From NCBI RefSeq assembly GCF_000002865.3, contig NW_001865044.1, positions 985,317 through 1,049,316 of the forward strand: a DNA stretch of 64,000 bases, in the 5' to 3' direction. Positions 1 through 12,011 of the stretch are shown piece by piece; the first letter of the stretch is position 1; every line of letters starts with the position of its first letter. The notes below the pieces were generated by a model. It had not been told where the DNA came from, ran no database searches, and was given only the letters and a program-made list of their open reading frames with translations. A program made the position numbers and the translations under genes. This stretch comes from Monosiga brevicollis MX1 (taxonomy: Eukaryota > Opisthokonta > Choanoflagellata > Craspedida > Salpingoecidae).

Positions 1-1
1 T

Positions 2-3000
2 TCTGTCGTTGAAGGTACAACTGCTGTGCCTGTTTCGTCAGCCAACCTGTTGTCGACCGCCGATTTGCAGACAGAGATTCACCTTCGAGTGAATGCAACT
101 GTACTTTCGACGCTCAAGGTGCTCGGATTGACTCAGGCCACGGAGATCAACTTGTTCTTCAATCGGTCGTTTGTTCGTGACATGAGTAATAATAACGTTG
201 CATTTTGGCCTGCTTTCATCTTGAGTGGCGCAGTACTTACAGATTCAGTGTCGCCAACGCTTGTGGCGGCGGCGCTGAATGTCAACGCAGCCACCCTGGA
301 CCTCACCTTCGATGAACCCGTTCTGGCTGCCTCTTTCGATGTCGACCACATCACAATCGCATCCGAAGCATCAGCCACCCCAGCCCAGTCCCACACCCTC
401 TCAGCTGCTGTGGGAGGCTCATCCACCACCAGCGCCAACGGCCTTGTCATGCGCATTGACATTGGTGCCTGGGACATGAACGAGATCAAGCGACTGGATG
501 CCTTGGCCGTTGATGCGGCCTCGACGTTTGTGAGCCTGACCAGCGCTGCAGTGGTGGACCTTGCACTGGTGCCCAATGCAGTCACATCAATTGCCCTTGC
601 GGATGGTATGCCGGTGGCGACCTACGTGGCCGATACGACGGCACCTCAGCTCGTGGCCTTTGGTTTAAACCTCACCTCAGAGGAGCTCCACTTGACCTTC
701 GACGAGACTGTTAATGTGTCAAGTCTGAACGTCAGCGCTTTTGTCCTGTTTGATGCAGCAGCTTCCACGGCATCTGATGATCTGCTTGTTGCTGGCGCTT
801 CTGACTCCCTCGACAGCATCTTTGTTTCAATCCAACTCTCTCGCGCATATGTGAATGCACTCAAGCTCCGTTTCCCCGTGAATGTGATCTCGGCCAATAT
901 GTCTCTTGCTTGGTCCACTGCAGCCATTCATGACATGCAACAACAACCTATTCTTTCCGGTCTCTATTCCAATGCTTATGAGATTATTTCAGACAGCAAC
1001 GCCCCCCAGCTCTTGAACGCCAGCTTGGAGGCGGGTACCATGACTCTTCGCCTCACATGGGATGATGTCATTGACGCATCGGCCTCTGACTTGGCGAAGC
1101 TCAGTCTAAATCTTTCAAACTTTGCAAGCTCCAATATTGCTGGCACTGTGCTTTTCAACTCATCAAACTGCCGCGACAACAGATGCATCATCCTTTCAAT
1201 TCAGCTTGCAAGCGAGACGAGCTCTGCTCTGCTAGCCGCGGGCTTGGCCAACAATACACTTGTCGTGGACGTGCATTCTGGATTCATTTTTGATTTATCT
1301 GGAAACGCAAATATTATTGGTGCCATCAATGTGGTCTTTGTGCAAGATGATGTTGCAGGCCCAATGGTTACGGGGAGTGTTCTCGACTTTGAGACGCAAA
1401 CGCTTGTTGTTACTGCATCGGAGCCCCTGTTCATTGCACCTGCTGCTTCGGCCTTCTTGATTTGCAATTTCAATGCTTGCATTCGTCTTGGAGACGATGG
1501 TGTGACATTTACAGGAGGCACGTTGAATGTCAGTGGCACCCTTCTGGATAACGATCGTCAAGCAAGCTATACACTTGCCTTTGGCCAAGTGCAGCAGCTG
1601 CGAATCTTGCGTGAAAGTCACCCAGCGCTTACTCATGTCTTTGAAGCAAACATTCTGCAAGACAAGTTTGAGAATCCCAGCACACCACAGAACAGATCGC
1701 TCGCAGTCATGGCCGATACCACAGGCGCAGTCATGGCCAATGCAACAATGAACTTGACCAGTGGTGAGCTTCGCGTGCGCGTTGATGACTTGATCAATAT
1801 CACCAGCATCAACAGCTCACTGCTGACTTTGCAACTCAACTCGGCTAACGTGAGCCTCGATGTTGCCACTACGGTGCAGCGCGATGGCTTGAACAATGAG
1901 GCCCTGATCTTTTCACTCGTTGTCATAAATTTGCATCAAGTCAAGTTGGGGGCTCATGGGCACGCATCAGCAACCCTGTTTGTGGAGGGAGGTGCGATCG
2001 TCAATCAATTTGCCGTGGCCAATGAACAACAAGCACTGCCTCTAGCTTTGCAGTCAGACACCGTCTCGCCAACGCTTGTGGCGGCGGCGCTGAATGTCAA
2101 CGCAGCCACCCTGGACCTCACCTTCGATGAACCCGTTCTGGCTGCCTCTTTCGATGTCGACCACATCACAATCGCATCCGAAGCATCAGCCACCCCAGCC
2201 CAGTCCCACACCCTCTCAGCTGCTGTGGGAGGCTCATCCACCACCAGCGCCAACGGCCTTGTCATGCGCATTGACATTGGTGCCTGGGACATGAACGAGA
2301 TCAAGCGACTGGATGCCTTGGCCGTTGATGCGGCCTCGACGTTTGTGAGCCTGACCAGCGCTGCAGTGGTGGACCTTGCACTGGTGCCCAATGCAGTCAC
2401 ATCAATTGCCCTTGCGGATGGTATGCCGGTGGCGACCTACGTGGCCGATACGACGGCACCTCAGCTCGTGGCCTTTGGTTTAAACCTCACCTCAGAGGAG
2501 CTCCACTTGACCTTCGACGAGACTGTTAATGTGTCAAGTCTGAACGTCAGCGCACTGGCTCTTGCTAGCATGGACAAGTTTGTTCCCCTTGCACGAGCAA
2601 CTGTGATATTTGCCAATGGCCCAGAAATCAGTTTGGCGTTGGTACAAGATGAGCTCAATCTTTTATACATTTACCACGTGCTTCCTGCCTCTACTATCGG
2701 CCTCCAGCTTCAAGATCATGCATTGATCGACATGTCAAACAATGCCATCGCTTATCTGCTGATCAACTCATCGAGCCTCACTGCAGACACGATTGCACCC
2801 GAGCTACAGCAAGTCGATTTTAGCTGGAACGAGGGTGGATATTTTGCCCTTCGCTTTGACGAGGTTGTTGAAGCCTCCGGCATCAATTTGGTTCTCACAG
2901 TTATTGGCAGCGCTGGAAACTCATTAAACGTATCGGGTGCTTTGCTTCCTGCGTCAAGCTTGAGTGAAAGCTTGATGTTTCATCTGGATCCGAGCTCATT

Positions 3001-6000
3001 GTTGGCTCTGCAGCGCCTTGCAGATGTGTTCTGTACTGACACGGATACTTGCGCTGTTCGCGTTTTCTCGAACGTGGTGAATGATGCATACGGCAATGAA
3101 AACTTGGCTGTCTCGCGCTTCAATGTGTCTTCTCTCCTAGCGGATACTGAATTGCCTGTCGTGACGCGGTGCAGCCTTGATCTCTCATACCAAAACATGA
3201 CCCTTCACTTCTCAGAGGTCGTGCGAGATGTCCGCTTTGACGCAATCAACATCCTTCTTGTGTCATCGACCAGCCAGCCCATCATCACAATCCCAATGCA
3301 GTCCACTAACGTGACCGTGGCTAGTGACGTTCTGAGAGATGTGCCTGTGAGTACTGCAACCTATGAAAGCCTCATGTCCCAGTCCGCTTTGGGATCAACC
3401 GACATTCAAGTGATTTGTGAAGTGATGCCTGCAGCTGTGATCGACATGTTTGGCAACCCCAACGCCCAGCACAACTCAAGTGCAGAGTGGACTGCAGATG
3501 CGCGTTCACCTGAGCTGATGAATAGCACTTTGGATCTTTCAATGCGCGCGCTCCTGCTGTCATTTTCAAAAGCCATCAATGCCTCTGCCATTAATGTGAG
3601 TGCGATGGCGCTTGGCACAGTCCAGCTCAGTGGGAATGTGATGGAAACTGGACTTCAGCAATTTGTAACTATTGGCCTATCCACGGCGGTTGCAGACGCA
3701 TTGGCGCTTGCCTACCCCACCTGCACAAGCGCAGAGACTTGCTCTCTGTTCTTGCCCACGGACATCGTTGTTGATGTATTTGGAAATGGAAACGATGCTT
3801 CTAATGCATCTGTTGATTACTTTGTTGCGGACCAGGTGCCCCCTCTCCTGGAGTGGGCCGCTTTGAACATGAGCGCAGATCATTTAGTCTTGAGCTTTAA
3901 TGAGATGGTGAATGCCACTTCCTTCCTTGCATCCGAAATTGTGCTGTGGGTCAATGGTACCAACACGTCTTTGCCTGCTGCCACCTTGAATGCGGCAGAG
4001 CAAGGTGCCACGCTCCGCACTGTTGTGCTGCAACTGACGCGCGCCGAAAGCAATGCAATCAAAGCGGCTCTTTGGTCAAATAACAATGCATCAACTGTGC
4101 AAGTCATTGGTGTTGGATTTGTAACCGATGTGTATGGCAATCCCATTGATACCGTGCTGCAATTGCTCGATGTGTTGAGTGTCGATATTGTGGCGCCTCA
4201 AGTTCAATCCGTGGCACTGAACATGAACACCTCGCAGCTTGCTGTGACGTTTGACGAATTTGTGGATGTGAGTACGGTGCTCGCCGCTCAAATCAACCTC
4301 TCATCGGGGGCACTGGCCATCACTCTTGATGGGGCCGGTGTCATTACATTTTCAGCTGCCGAGACTGTGCTGACTTTGGAATTGCTTGAAGAGCAAATGA
4401 ACGCAATGAAACGTCACGAAATCTGCTTGGTATCCGCATCGTGTCATGTGCACATTGATGTGGGCTTTGCTGAAGACTTGAATGGCAATAGCAATGCTGC
4501 TTACAACGCGACTGTTGACCAATTTCAGGCTGATGTTTCACCGCCTTTCTTGAAGGAGTTTGCAGTGGACATGAACGTTGGACAGCTCCTTCTCACGTTT
4601 GATGAACCTTTGAGTAGCAACGTCACGGCGGCGGATCTTGAGCTACGGAGCGATGCGAGTGGAACAAGCAGTTATGTTCTTATGCACGCCACAGCGGTGC
4701 GCGTGACCGTTTATGTCGTGCAAGTCAATCTCACTGCCACAGAACTGCATGCGGTTCAAACGGATGAGACATTATTCACTTCGCTATCCAGTAGCTACCT
4801 TGTGGTGGGCCCTGTGTTGGGCGCAGACAAGAGTGGAAACGCCGTGGCTAATAGTGTAACCCTCTGCACCACCTTTGTTGCCGATAGCAGCAATCCTGTG
4901 CTTGCAAGCTTCTCCGTAGATTTGACACAGCGCGTTGTGACTCTGAACTTCAGCGAGGTTATCGACGTGACTAGCATCAATTTGGCCTCCATTTATCTTG
5001 GTGGCACGCCTCAAGTTGCTCTGAGCAACAGCTCAGTGTCAACTGTGACTGATGCAGCGTCCATTAACATTGCACTATCCAATACAACGTTCAATCGGCT
5101 GCTGGCAGTGGGTATCGGATATAATGCCAGCTCAGCCTCGCTCTCGCTGTTAGCCGGAAGTGTTCGTGATCAAGCTGGAGTGAATGTTTCAGCAGTTCAT
5201 GAGCTGGAGCTGCACCCAAGCCAGTTTGTACCAGATCTGGTTCCTCCAACTTTGGTGGCATTTACGTTGGACATGAATGGTGGCATGGTCTTCCTGACAT
5301 TTGACGAACCAGTGCCAGGTTCAACAATTGCGGCTTCTACCGGTCGCTTTGTGCTTGTTGCGAGCGATCAAAGCTCCCAGTTTGCTCCTGAGATGACGGT
5401 TGTTAGCAGCGTGGCTAGCAAGACCATTTGGACAACGGCTGTCGTCCCGGCTTCGCTCGCCGAGCTGAAGCGCCGAAATCAAATCGTGGATTCTTTGCCA
5501 CGCATGGTCGTCTTGGGTGCCGCCTTCTACGATGTGTCAGGCAATGCAAACACGGCGACTTCTTTCGCCGAAGCCCCCGTGGCGAGCGAATTGCTTCCGG
5601 ATATTGTTGCGCCGATCTTACTTTCGGCCACCCTGGATTTCAACACTGGATACTACGTTGCGTCACTTGATCAACAAGTGGCGGCCGCGTTGTTGACTCT
5701 AACATTTGATGAGGTCGTTAACATCACGTCCCTGCTTCCTTCTGATGTGGCTGTTGTCGTGGGTCCCGAGACAGTGACCTTGACCGGTCTGCAAGCAATT
5801 ACTTCGGTGCAAAACAGCCACATAGCAGAGTACATGTTGCTCAATGAGGATGTCAACCTCATGAAGAAAGCCACTAACTTTAGCCATGTTGTAAACAGCT
5901 CAAGCATCATATTAACATCTGGTGCCATCCTGGATATGGCGGATAATGCGGTGGCCTCACAAACGCTCCCGGCAGCAGTGGTGGCAGACACAACCCCCCC

Positions 6001-6355
6001 AGTAATCCTTGGCTTTTCTTTGTCGATGCAGACATTAGAGTTGACCATCACCTTTGATGAGACTGTGGACGGTAGTAGCTTTGAAGCCACGGAGTTGAGC
6101 TTACTGGATGCTGTGCAGACGGAAGTGGCCAACTACACCTTAACCGGGGCAATTGCACCCTCGGGCGCGGTGTGGTCTGAAGGTCTTGCTTTTGATCAAG
6201 GCGCGGTAACTGAGATCACCATGACGTTGAACACGATAGATGCTAATGAGGTCAGGCGGTTGGCCCTTTGCTCAGAACAGAACAACTGCTACCTCGTGCA
6301 TTCTGAATGGCTGATCAGTGATGTCAGCAACAACTTTATTGTCGGATGCTCATAA
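2..6355 (+). CDS. Giant extracellular Ig-like-repeat protein (5' partial)
   Basis: The frame is open to the left edge, so the gene starts upstream; the first in-window start-like codon (GTG at 26) is internal. It is one uninterrupted 6.35-kb exon. The protein is about 17 tandem modules of roughly 110-130 residues. Each opens with a D-x(2-3)-P-x-L type hinge followed by a strand ending in FDE-V or a variant, and many close with a D-x-x-G/N-N turn (DVYGNP, DLNGNS, DVSGNA). This layout resembles bacterial-type Ig-like repeats of the SwmB/SbsA kind, which is a family-level guess. N-x-S/T sequons are very frequent, which fits a secreted or cell-surface adhesin. Modules 1-2 and 6-7 share an exact duplicated block. 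No transmembrane segment precedes the stop at 6353, and the last module looks cut short, so a downstream exon may be missed. The exact role is unknown. Confidence 0.8.
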   Translation, partial: SVVEGTTAVPVSSANLLSTADLQTEIHLRVNATVLSTLKVLGLTQATEINLFFNRSFVRDMSNNNVAFWPAFILSGAVLTDSVSPTLVAAALNVNAATLDLTFDEPVLAASFDVDHITIASEASATPAQSHTLSAAVGGSSTTSANGLVMRIDIGAWDMNEIKRLDALAVDAASTFVSLTSAAVVDLALVPNAVTSIALADGMPVATYVADTTAPQLVAFGLNLTSEELHLTFDETVNVSSLNVSAFVLFDAAASTASDDLLVAGASDSLDSIFVSIQLSRAYVNALKLRFPVNVISANMSLAWSTAAIHDMQQQPILSGLYSNAYEIISDSNAPQLLNASLEAGTMTLRLTWDDVIDASASDLAKLSLNLSNFASSNIAGTVLFNSSNCRDNRCIILSIQLASETSSALLAAGLANNTLVVDVHSGFIFDLSGNANIIGAINVVFVQDDVAGPMVTGSVLDFETQTLVVTASEPLFIAPAASAFLICNFNACIRLGDDGVTFTGGTLNVSGTLLDNDRQASYTLAFGQVQQLRILRESHPALTHVFEANILQDKFENPSTPQNRSLAVMADTTGAVMANATMNLTSGELRVRVDDLINITSINSSLLTLQLNSANVSLDVATTVQRDGLNNEALIFSLVVINLHQVKLGAHGHASATLFVEGGAIVNQFAVANEQQALPLALQSDTVSPTLVAAALNVNAATLDLTFDEPVLAASFDVDHITIASEASATPAQSHTLSAAVGGSSTTSANGLVMRIDIGAWDMNEIKRLDALAVDAASTFVSLTSAAVVDLALVPNAVTSIALADGMPVATYVADTTAPQLVAFGLNLTSEELHLTFDETVNVSSLNVSALALASMDKFVPLARATVIFANGPEISLALVQDELNLLYIYHVLPASTIGLQLQDHALIDMSNNAIAYLLINSSSLTADTIAPELQQVDFSWNEGGYFALRFDEVVEASGINLVLTVIGSAGNSLNVSGALLPASSLSESLMFHLDPSSLLALQRLADVFCTDTDTCAVRVFSNVVNDAYGNENLAVSRFNVSSLLADTELPVVTRCSLDLSYQNMTLHFSEVVRDVRFDAINILLVSSTSQPIITIPMQSTNVTVASDVLRDVPVSTATYESLMSQSALGSTDIQVICEVMPAAVIDMFGNPNAQHNSSAEWTADARSPELMNSTLDLSMRALLLSFSKAINASAINVSAMALGTVQLSGNVMETGLQQFVTIGLSTAVADALALAYPTCTSAETCSLFLPTDIVVDVFGNGNDASNASVDYFVADQVPPLLEWAALNMSADHLVLSFNEMVNATSFLASEIVLWVNGTNTSLPAATLNAAEQGATLRTVVLQLTRAESNAIKAALWSNNNASTVQVIGVGFVTDVYGNPIDTVLQLLDVLSVDIVAPQVQSVALNMNTSQLAVTFDEFVDVSTVLAAQINLSSGALAITLDGAGVITFSAAETVLTLELLEEQMNAMKRHEICLVSASCHVHIDVGFAEDLNGNSNAAYNATVDQFQADVSPPFLKEFAVDMNVGQLLLTFDEPLSSNVTAADLELRSDASGTSSYVLMHATAVRVTVYVVQVNLTATELHAVQTDETLFTSLSSSYLVVGPVLGADKSGNAVANSVTLCTTFVADSSNPVLASFSVDLTQRVVTLNFSEVIDVTSINLASIYLGGTPQVALSNSSVSTVTDAASINIALSNTTFNRLLAVGIGYNASSASLSLLAGSVRDQAGVNVSAVHELELHPSQFVPDLVPPTLVAFTLDMNGGMVFLTFDEPVPGSTIAASTGRFVLVASDQSSQFAPEMTVVSSVASKTIWTTAVVPASLAELKRRNQIVDSLPRMVVLGAAFYDVSGNANTATSFAEAPVASELLPDIVAPILLSATLDFNTGYYVASLDQQVAAALLTLTFDEVVNITSLLPSDVAVVVGPETVTLTGLQAITSVQNSHIAEYMLLNEDVNLMKKATNFSHVVNSSSIILTSGAILDMADNAVASQTLPAAVVADTTPPVILGFSLSMQTLELTITFDETVDGSSFEATELSLLDAVQTEVANYTLTGAIAPSGAVWSEGLAFDQGAVTEITMTLNTIDANEVRRLALCSEQNNCYLVHSEWLISDVSNNFIVGCS
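251..738 (+). repeat. Copy A of exact 488-bp intragenic duplication
   Basis: This block matches 2066-2553 base for base as far as I can read. It lies at a spacing of 1815 bp (605 codons), so the frame is kept. It covers one complete Ig-like module and the start of the next. Confidence 0.92.
2066..2553 (+). repeat. Copy B of exact 488-bp intragenic duplication
   Basis: Second copy of the block at 251-738. The flanks diverge immediately: after the shared end, copy A continues with TTTTGTCC and copy B with ACTGGCTC. The identity is therefore bounded. Confidence 0.92.
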
Positions 6356-6538
6356 ACACGAGGGCCACACAGTTTGTATACTGTATCGACCTTGATCCTA
6401 GACCTTGTTCCTCTGTCTCCTCCTGACTACGGGAAATAGTAAATTCTCCCAGATGTTTTTGTTTTGCGCTTGTTGCGTTTGGGTGTCTTTGTGTTCTGTG
6501 AGTTGCATTTTTTTTTTTTTCTTTTCATTCTGCGTTTA

Positions 6539-6651
<113 letters not shown>

Positions 6652-6977
6652 TCGTGACTTGTGACCTGTGCCTGTCTTGTGGGCTTTTGTTGTTTACACT
6701 CTTGAAGCTTGTACTACACATTATGCCTTCCTTAGCCTCTGTGAGTGGCTGCACTGAAGAGCAAATGTGACTTGGGCTGATTGAGGTAGGCAACTATCGT
6801 CTTTTGTTCATGTTAGCTGACCGGATTTGGATAATCGAACATTGACCTTCCTTTCAACCCTTTTCAAATTGCAAGAATCATCCGAAAAAAAGAAAGAAAA
6901 CGAGAAAGACAAAAACATGGTCATTGCCCATGACAAAACTTGGATTGATTTGTGAGTACTCAGAGTAACACTCTGGG

Positions 6978-9900
6978 CTAGAGCGCAGAGTCGGGCGCGT
7001 GACCATCAGAGGCCGAGTGGCCCTCGCCGTCAGCTAGGTCGGAACTAGATAGAGCAACTTCACCGGCTCCCAAATGTTGGACTTGTTCCAGAAGGTGAGT
7101 CAGCTCAGCTAATCGTCGCTGTAAACTTTGGTTTTGTTGGGACAGATTTTGCAAGCGCTCATCTTTTTCTGCCAAAGTGGCATGTATCCGCCGCTTCACA
7201 TCTTGAAGCTGCTCATCGTGCTGGCTTTGGATTCGAGTCACCTGCTGAGACGCAGCGACCTGACTTTCGAGCAGCTGCTGGCCGAGTGAGGTGACCTGTG
7301 AGCGCAATGCTGTTAGCTCATCCTGGCATTCTGCACGCGCAGTCTCTAAAAAGCCATGCTCCTGCGCACGAAGGGCTTTGAGTTCGTCGTGTAATGTGGC
7401 GTTGGCAGACTGTAGACCCTCGACCCTTCCCTCCAACTCTTGCACGCGCTCGGCGTGAGTGGCTGCCGCGCGCTTGTGGTCGGATACTGTAGCCAAAGCC
7501 TTGCCTTCGGCATTTTCAAGATCGCGGAGCTGCTCTTCGTATCGTCTCTGCAGCTTCTGTTGCTGCTTTTCATATTGAGCACGCAAATCATCCTCCCGTC
7601 GTTTCTGTTCCTCGGCCAAACGAGTGACCACTTGTTCAATTTCTCGGTCGCGTTGCAGCCGCATTTGATCCCGCAATTCTTCCTCCTGCAATACAAAAAA
7701 AAACGTTTCGGGTGAGGGGCATGGCCAAGACAAAAAAAAGTTGGGACTTGTCAAAACCTTCATCACATTATGTCATCATCAAGGAGACGTGGGCAGATGC
7801 TACCTTGCGGGCAGCCTCCAGTGCCTGTTTTCTTTGCATCATGTCCTCCCAAGTCTGCTTTTCAAGCTGAAACTGCTCAACCTTGGCTCTCAGGGCTGTC
7901 TCATACTCCTCCTGCTTCTGAGCCAGTTGTTCCTTCAAATCTGCAACCAAGGCCTCAGTGGTGATTCGTTCTTCTTGACGCCAACGCTGCACCGTTATTT
8001 CAGTTTAAGTTGAAAGTACGGGTACAAAGGAGGAAAAAGAAAAGCACGTGACATCAGTCGAGTCATGTTGTGTGTATGATTAGCAAGAAGAATCGAATCC
8101 AAGCCATGCGAGACTGACTTCCATCTGCTCCTGTTGGCGAGCTTGTTCGGCCTGCAGAGCGACGTTGTGATCTGAACGAACTCGATCAAGCTCTGCTTGC
8201 CATTGGCGACGCTGAACCAGAGACATGCGAAACAGAGCCAATTCAGAAGGTGTATTGGCGCATGCAACAGGTCCTTTCGACATGACCCAATAAGGGAACA
8301 TGAGCTGATAGAGACAGCTTTGATTCAAGCAGAGTCTGGCCTGACCTGTTCTTGGTAGTATTGTTCGTCTTTCTGAATCTGTAACTGGTACTTTTCTCGA
8401 ACAGCAGCCAATTGCTGCTCTTGATATCGTTCGCGCTCTTGTTCGGTGGCACGGCGCGCAGCCTCACGCTCCCTGGAGACAAATGTACATGCAATGCACA
8501 TCATGCGCGCACTTGGTGTTAGCTGGAAAGGTATTGTGCTGTTTTGGAGCAGCGAGTGCATACTGAGACCATGAGTACCTGACTAATGCTTCAGCATGGG
8601 ATGTCTCAAGGCGCTCCAACTCGGCTACGTGCGACTGTTTCAACCGCGATATCTAGATGCGAGCGGGCATCATAACATTGGATAGCCAGTCAGAGGCATC
8701 GGACACATGGCATTTGCGCCTGCACTGGCACCACAGCCACCATTGGCAAGCGACCTTCGAGAATTCATTCTACCTCGGCGTCGTGCTGACGCAACATTCG
8801 CTGAAGTTCGGGCTCCATGCCTTTTATAGTCAGCTCTTTTATTTTTTGTTTTTCCTTGGCAATCCAATGCTCTCGCTTGCGTCGATCTTCTTCTTTCAAA
8901 GTCTAATGATCGCCATCAAGTAGTATCAGGGCAAGTCAACTGTTGGTGCAGTGCCACCTCCAATCCCAACACGAATTTTTACCGCTTTAGTTCGCGCCAG
9001 TTCTTGTTTGCGCTGTTGAGCCATCGCAGTCAGTCTTGGAGAAGGGCAAGCAGTAGGAGTAGAATCAGAATCGAGGGTGAGTTGTTGGAAAATTAGTGAT
9101 GTTCTTGACATGCAGTCACCGACACAGGAACAGACTTGCGCTCGGCTTTGCTGGACATGTCTTGCACCGTTTGAGCAAGTTGAGCACATTGATCTGCGAG
9201 ATCACGCTTCTCCTGGTATTGTGATATCATAAAGCATCATGAGAATCATTTCTAGCCTGCAAGATGCAAGACCACCTCCTCCTCTTCAGAACAGAAAACC
9301 TGACTACAATTTCCAGCGCAAATCAGATGCGCACTTCTAGAAGTTGGTCTATAAATTGCAAGTGGCGCTTGATAGTAGCCTGATGCTCTGCCACGGTCTC
9401 GGACCCCATTGCTGCCTTTCCTGCTGAAGCATCATCGGCACCATTTCTGCGTTGTCGTTGTTGCTGTTGATGGTGTTGTTGGAGCATCCGTTCCAGGTGA
9501 TGAATGCGCTAATGCATGTGATTGTACACCAACGTGACCGCGAACGGTGTGATCAGGCCTAAAGCGCTTCGTCTCCAAAGCATTGAACACAAGGTATGAG
9601 TCTATATGTACCTTATTTTGTTCCTCAAGACGCTGCTGCTGCTGACGAACCATGTTGGTCACGCCCGAGGCCAAAGTTGCATATCGCTACAAGGTGCGTG
9701 GCAGGGACACGAAATGAGCACGCCAGAGGGTCCGTATCAACATGAAATAATCTGAATGGAGAGAAAGCGGCGCACCTCTGGCGTCTGATCGAACTGGATA
9801 GAAGGCTCTGTAGCGTGCCTTGCCTGGCAGTGATTCGGCCAGGACGAAAACAAGATAAGATTAAGCGAGTAAGACAATCCCATGGAAGATCGTGCCAAAC

Positions 9901-10999
9901 CCGAGTGCGAAACAATGCCAAGCAATCAAAGGGCTCGAGGAGCGAACCAGTAGCTCGTGTATGCCATATTCGTCGACAAATGGCTCGCGGTTGTGAGGAG
10001 CTGCGGCTGACGGGTCGAACACTTGCGGTGAAGAGCCTGCTCCGCTTCCAGGCGTTGATTGATCTGGACCTTGTGCATGGCGAGGCTCTTGTCCAGCCAC
10101 CATGGGTACAGGAGACAGGGCAAGGTTGCTCGGTGAGGAAGCATCGTGCAAAAGACGCAGGATGTCGTCAACGGTCCCTTGCCCAGCTTTTGGAGCTGTG
10201 CTGCTGCGTTGTCTTTGAGGATGAGAAGGCTTTGATGACAACTTGACCTCTTGATGCTCCTGTAATGCCGGCGCTGGTGCTGGATCTGATTCAGAGTCTT
10301 GATCTTCAACACTCCTCTCATAATCCTCTGATTCCGCACTCGAGAGCTCGCGATCATCTGCCTCTTCTTGGCACTGTTGTTGCTGTTGTTGTTGCTGATG
10401 GCGTCGCTCGGCCGCACGCTTCATGGCAGCTAGGCGCGCCAGCCCACTTGAGGGCGCATTATCTTCTGGTCTATCATGCAAGAGCTTGGCACCTGCTGGG
10501 GGGCTGTCCATCTCAGGCTGCATGTCAGAGTTTGCTTGTGAGCTTGCACGCGATGCCAAGGTGTCATTCTCGAATCCACCTGACCCTCGACTGCTGCGCG
10601 TGACCTCTAGCTGTTGTGAGTGCTCGGGCCCCGAAATCGTTCGGCGAGGTGCGGGTTGTGGTGGGCTGGAAAGTGGCTCCGAGTCACCGGCTGAGTCGCG
10701 AGCCAAGACCAAAGCACGCCGCGATGCCGATGCCGATGACGGCAACGCCGCCTACGATTTTACAGTTTTGTATCAAAAGGTGAGCGAGAGAGAAAAGCAG
10801 CAGACGGCGAAGATCGGGCAAGGATGCGGCATGAGAGATCAAAATTAAGGGACACTGCTCTCCTGGTCCTTGAGGCTGGGCTATAGGTCATCAGTAACAT
10901 CAGGGACTGCCTGAAGCACACGAGCGCGTTCCAAACCTGATGGGCTTTATAGCGGCGCGCGGCTCCACCGGATTCGGAGAGGGGCCGTCGCAGAGCCAT
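6978..10999 (-). CDS. CEP131: CEP131/AZI1 orthologue, centriolar-satellite coiled-coil protein
   Basis: CEP131 works at centriolar satellites and the ciliary base. The gene has about a dozen exons on the minus strand. A likely first exon starts with ATG at 10999 (MALRRPLSESGG) and a long low-complexity exon (about 9951-10756) carries Ser-rich and poly-Gln stretches. Short coiled-coil exons follow to a last exon at 6978-7685 that ends in TAG. Diagnostic blocks in order match animal CEP131: ATIKRHLQFIDQLL (near 9350), HWIAKEKQKIKELTIKGMEP (near 8850), a QQQ-rich heptad region (8340-8520), then LRDQMRLQRDREIEQVVTRL near the start of the last exon. The C-terminus keeps the family's terminal coiled coil with ELTHLLEQ. 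No IQ motif was seen at the N-terminus, so an exon may be missed between about 9612 and 9951. Family assignment is strong; exon edges are approximate. Confidence 0.85.
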
Positions 11000-11221
11000 C
11001 GTGGGGAGTCAACGTGCTTCGTCGTTGCTGCTGAGCAACAAGCGTAACCACCCAAACCCAAACCCCCTCTCTCAGCCGACCCGCTTCAACTGGCCCCGCA
11101 TCATGCGCTATCCTCCTCTCACCACCACCACCTCAACCCTCACCCACACACCCTCACACACACACTCGCTCTCTCACACACACACCAAGCGCGCGACAAA
11201 ACGGCTCGAAATTCAAATTTT

Positions 11222-11800
<579 letters not shown>

Positions 11801-12011
11801 TCTGACTGCGCCCTCATCGATGATGGATTGAAGGCGCCGTGGGGGGCGGGGGGCACCAACGTGCCATGACATGACAGGACCCTGGCTCTGAGGTCAAGCC
11901 GACGTGCTTATGAATGTATCAACGACTTGCCATGTACACCGGTATGGCCAGGCTCTCTGTCCAGATTCTCGGTGAATATCGTGATGTCTTTGTAGCGGTT
12001 TTGCTTAGTCA

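Noticed and set aside
133-585. Antisense open frame inside the giant gene, duplicated at 2005-2400
   Set aside because: It is the mirror of the duplicated coding block; the frame follows from the sense codon bias and has no start context or family similarity.
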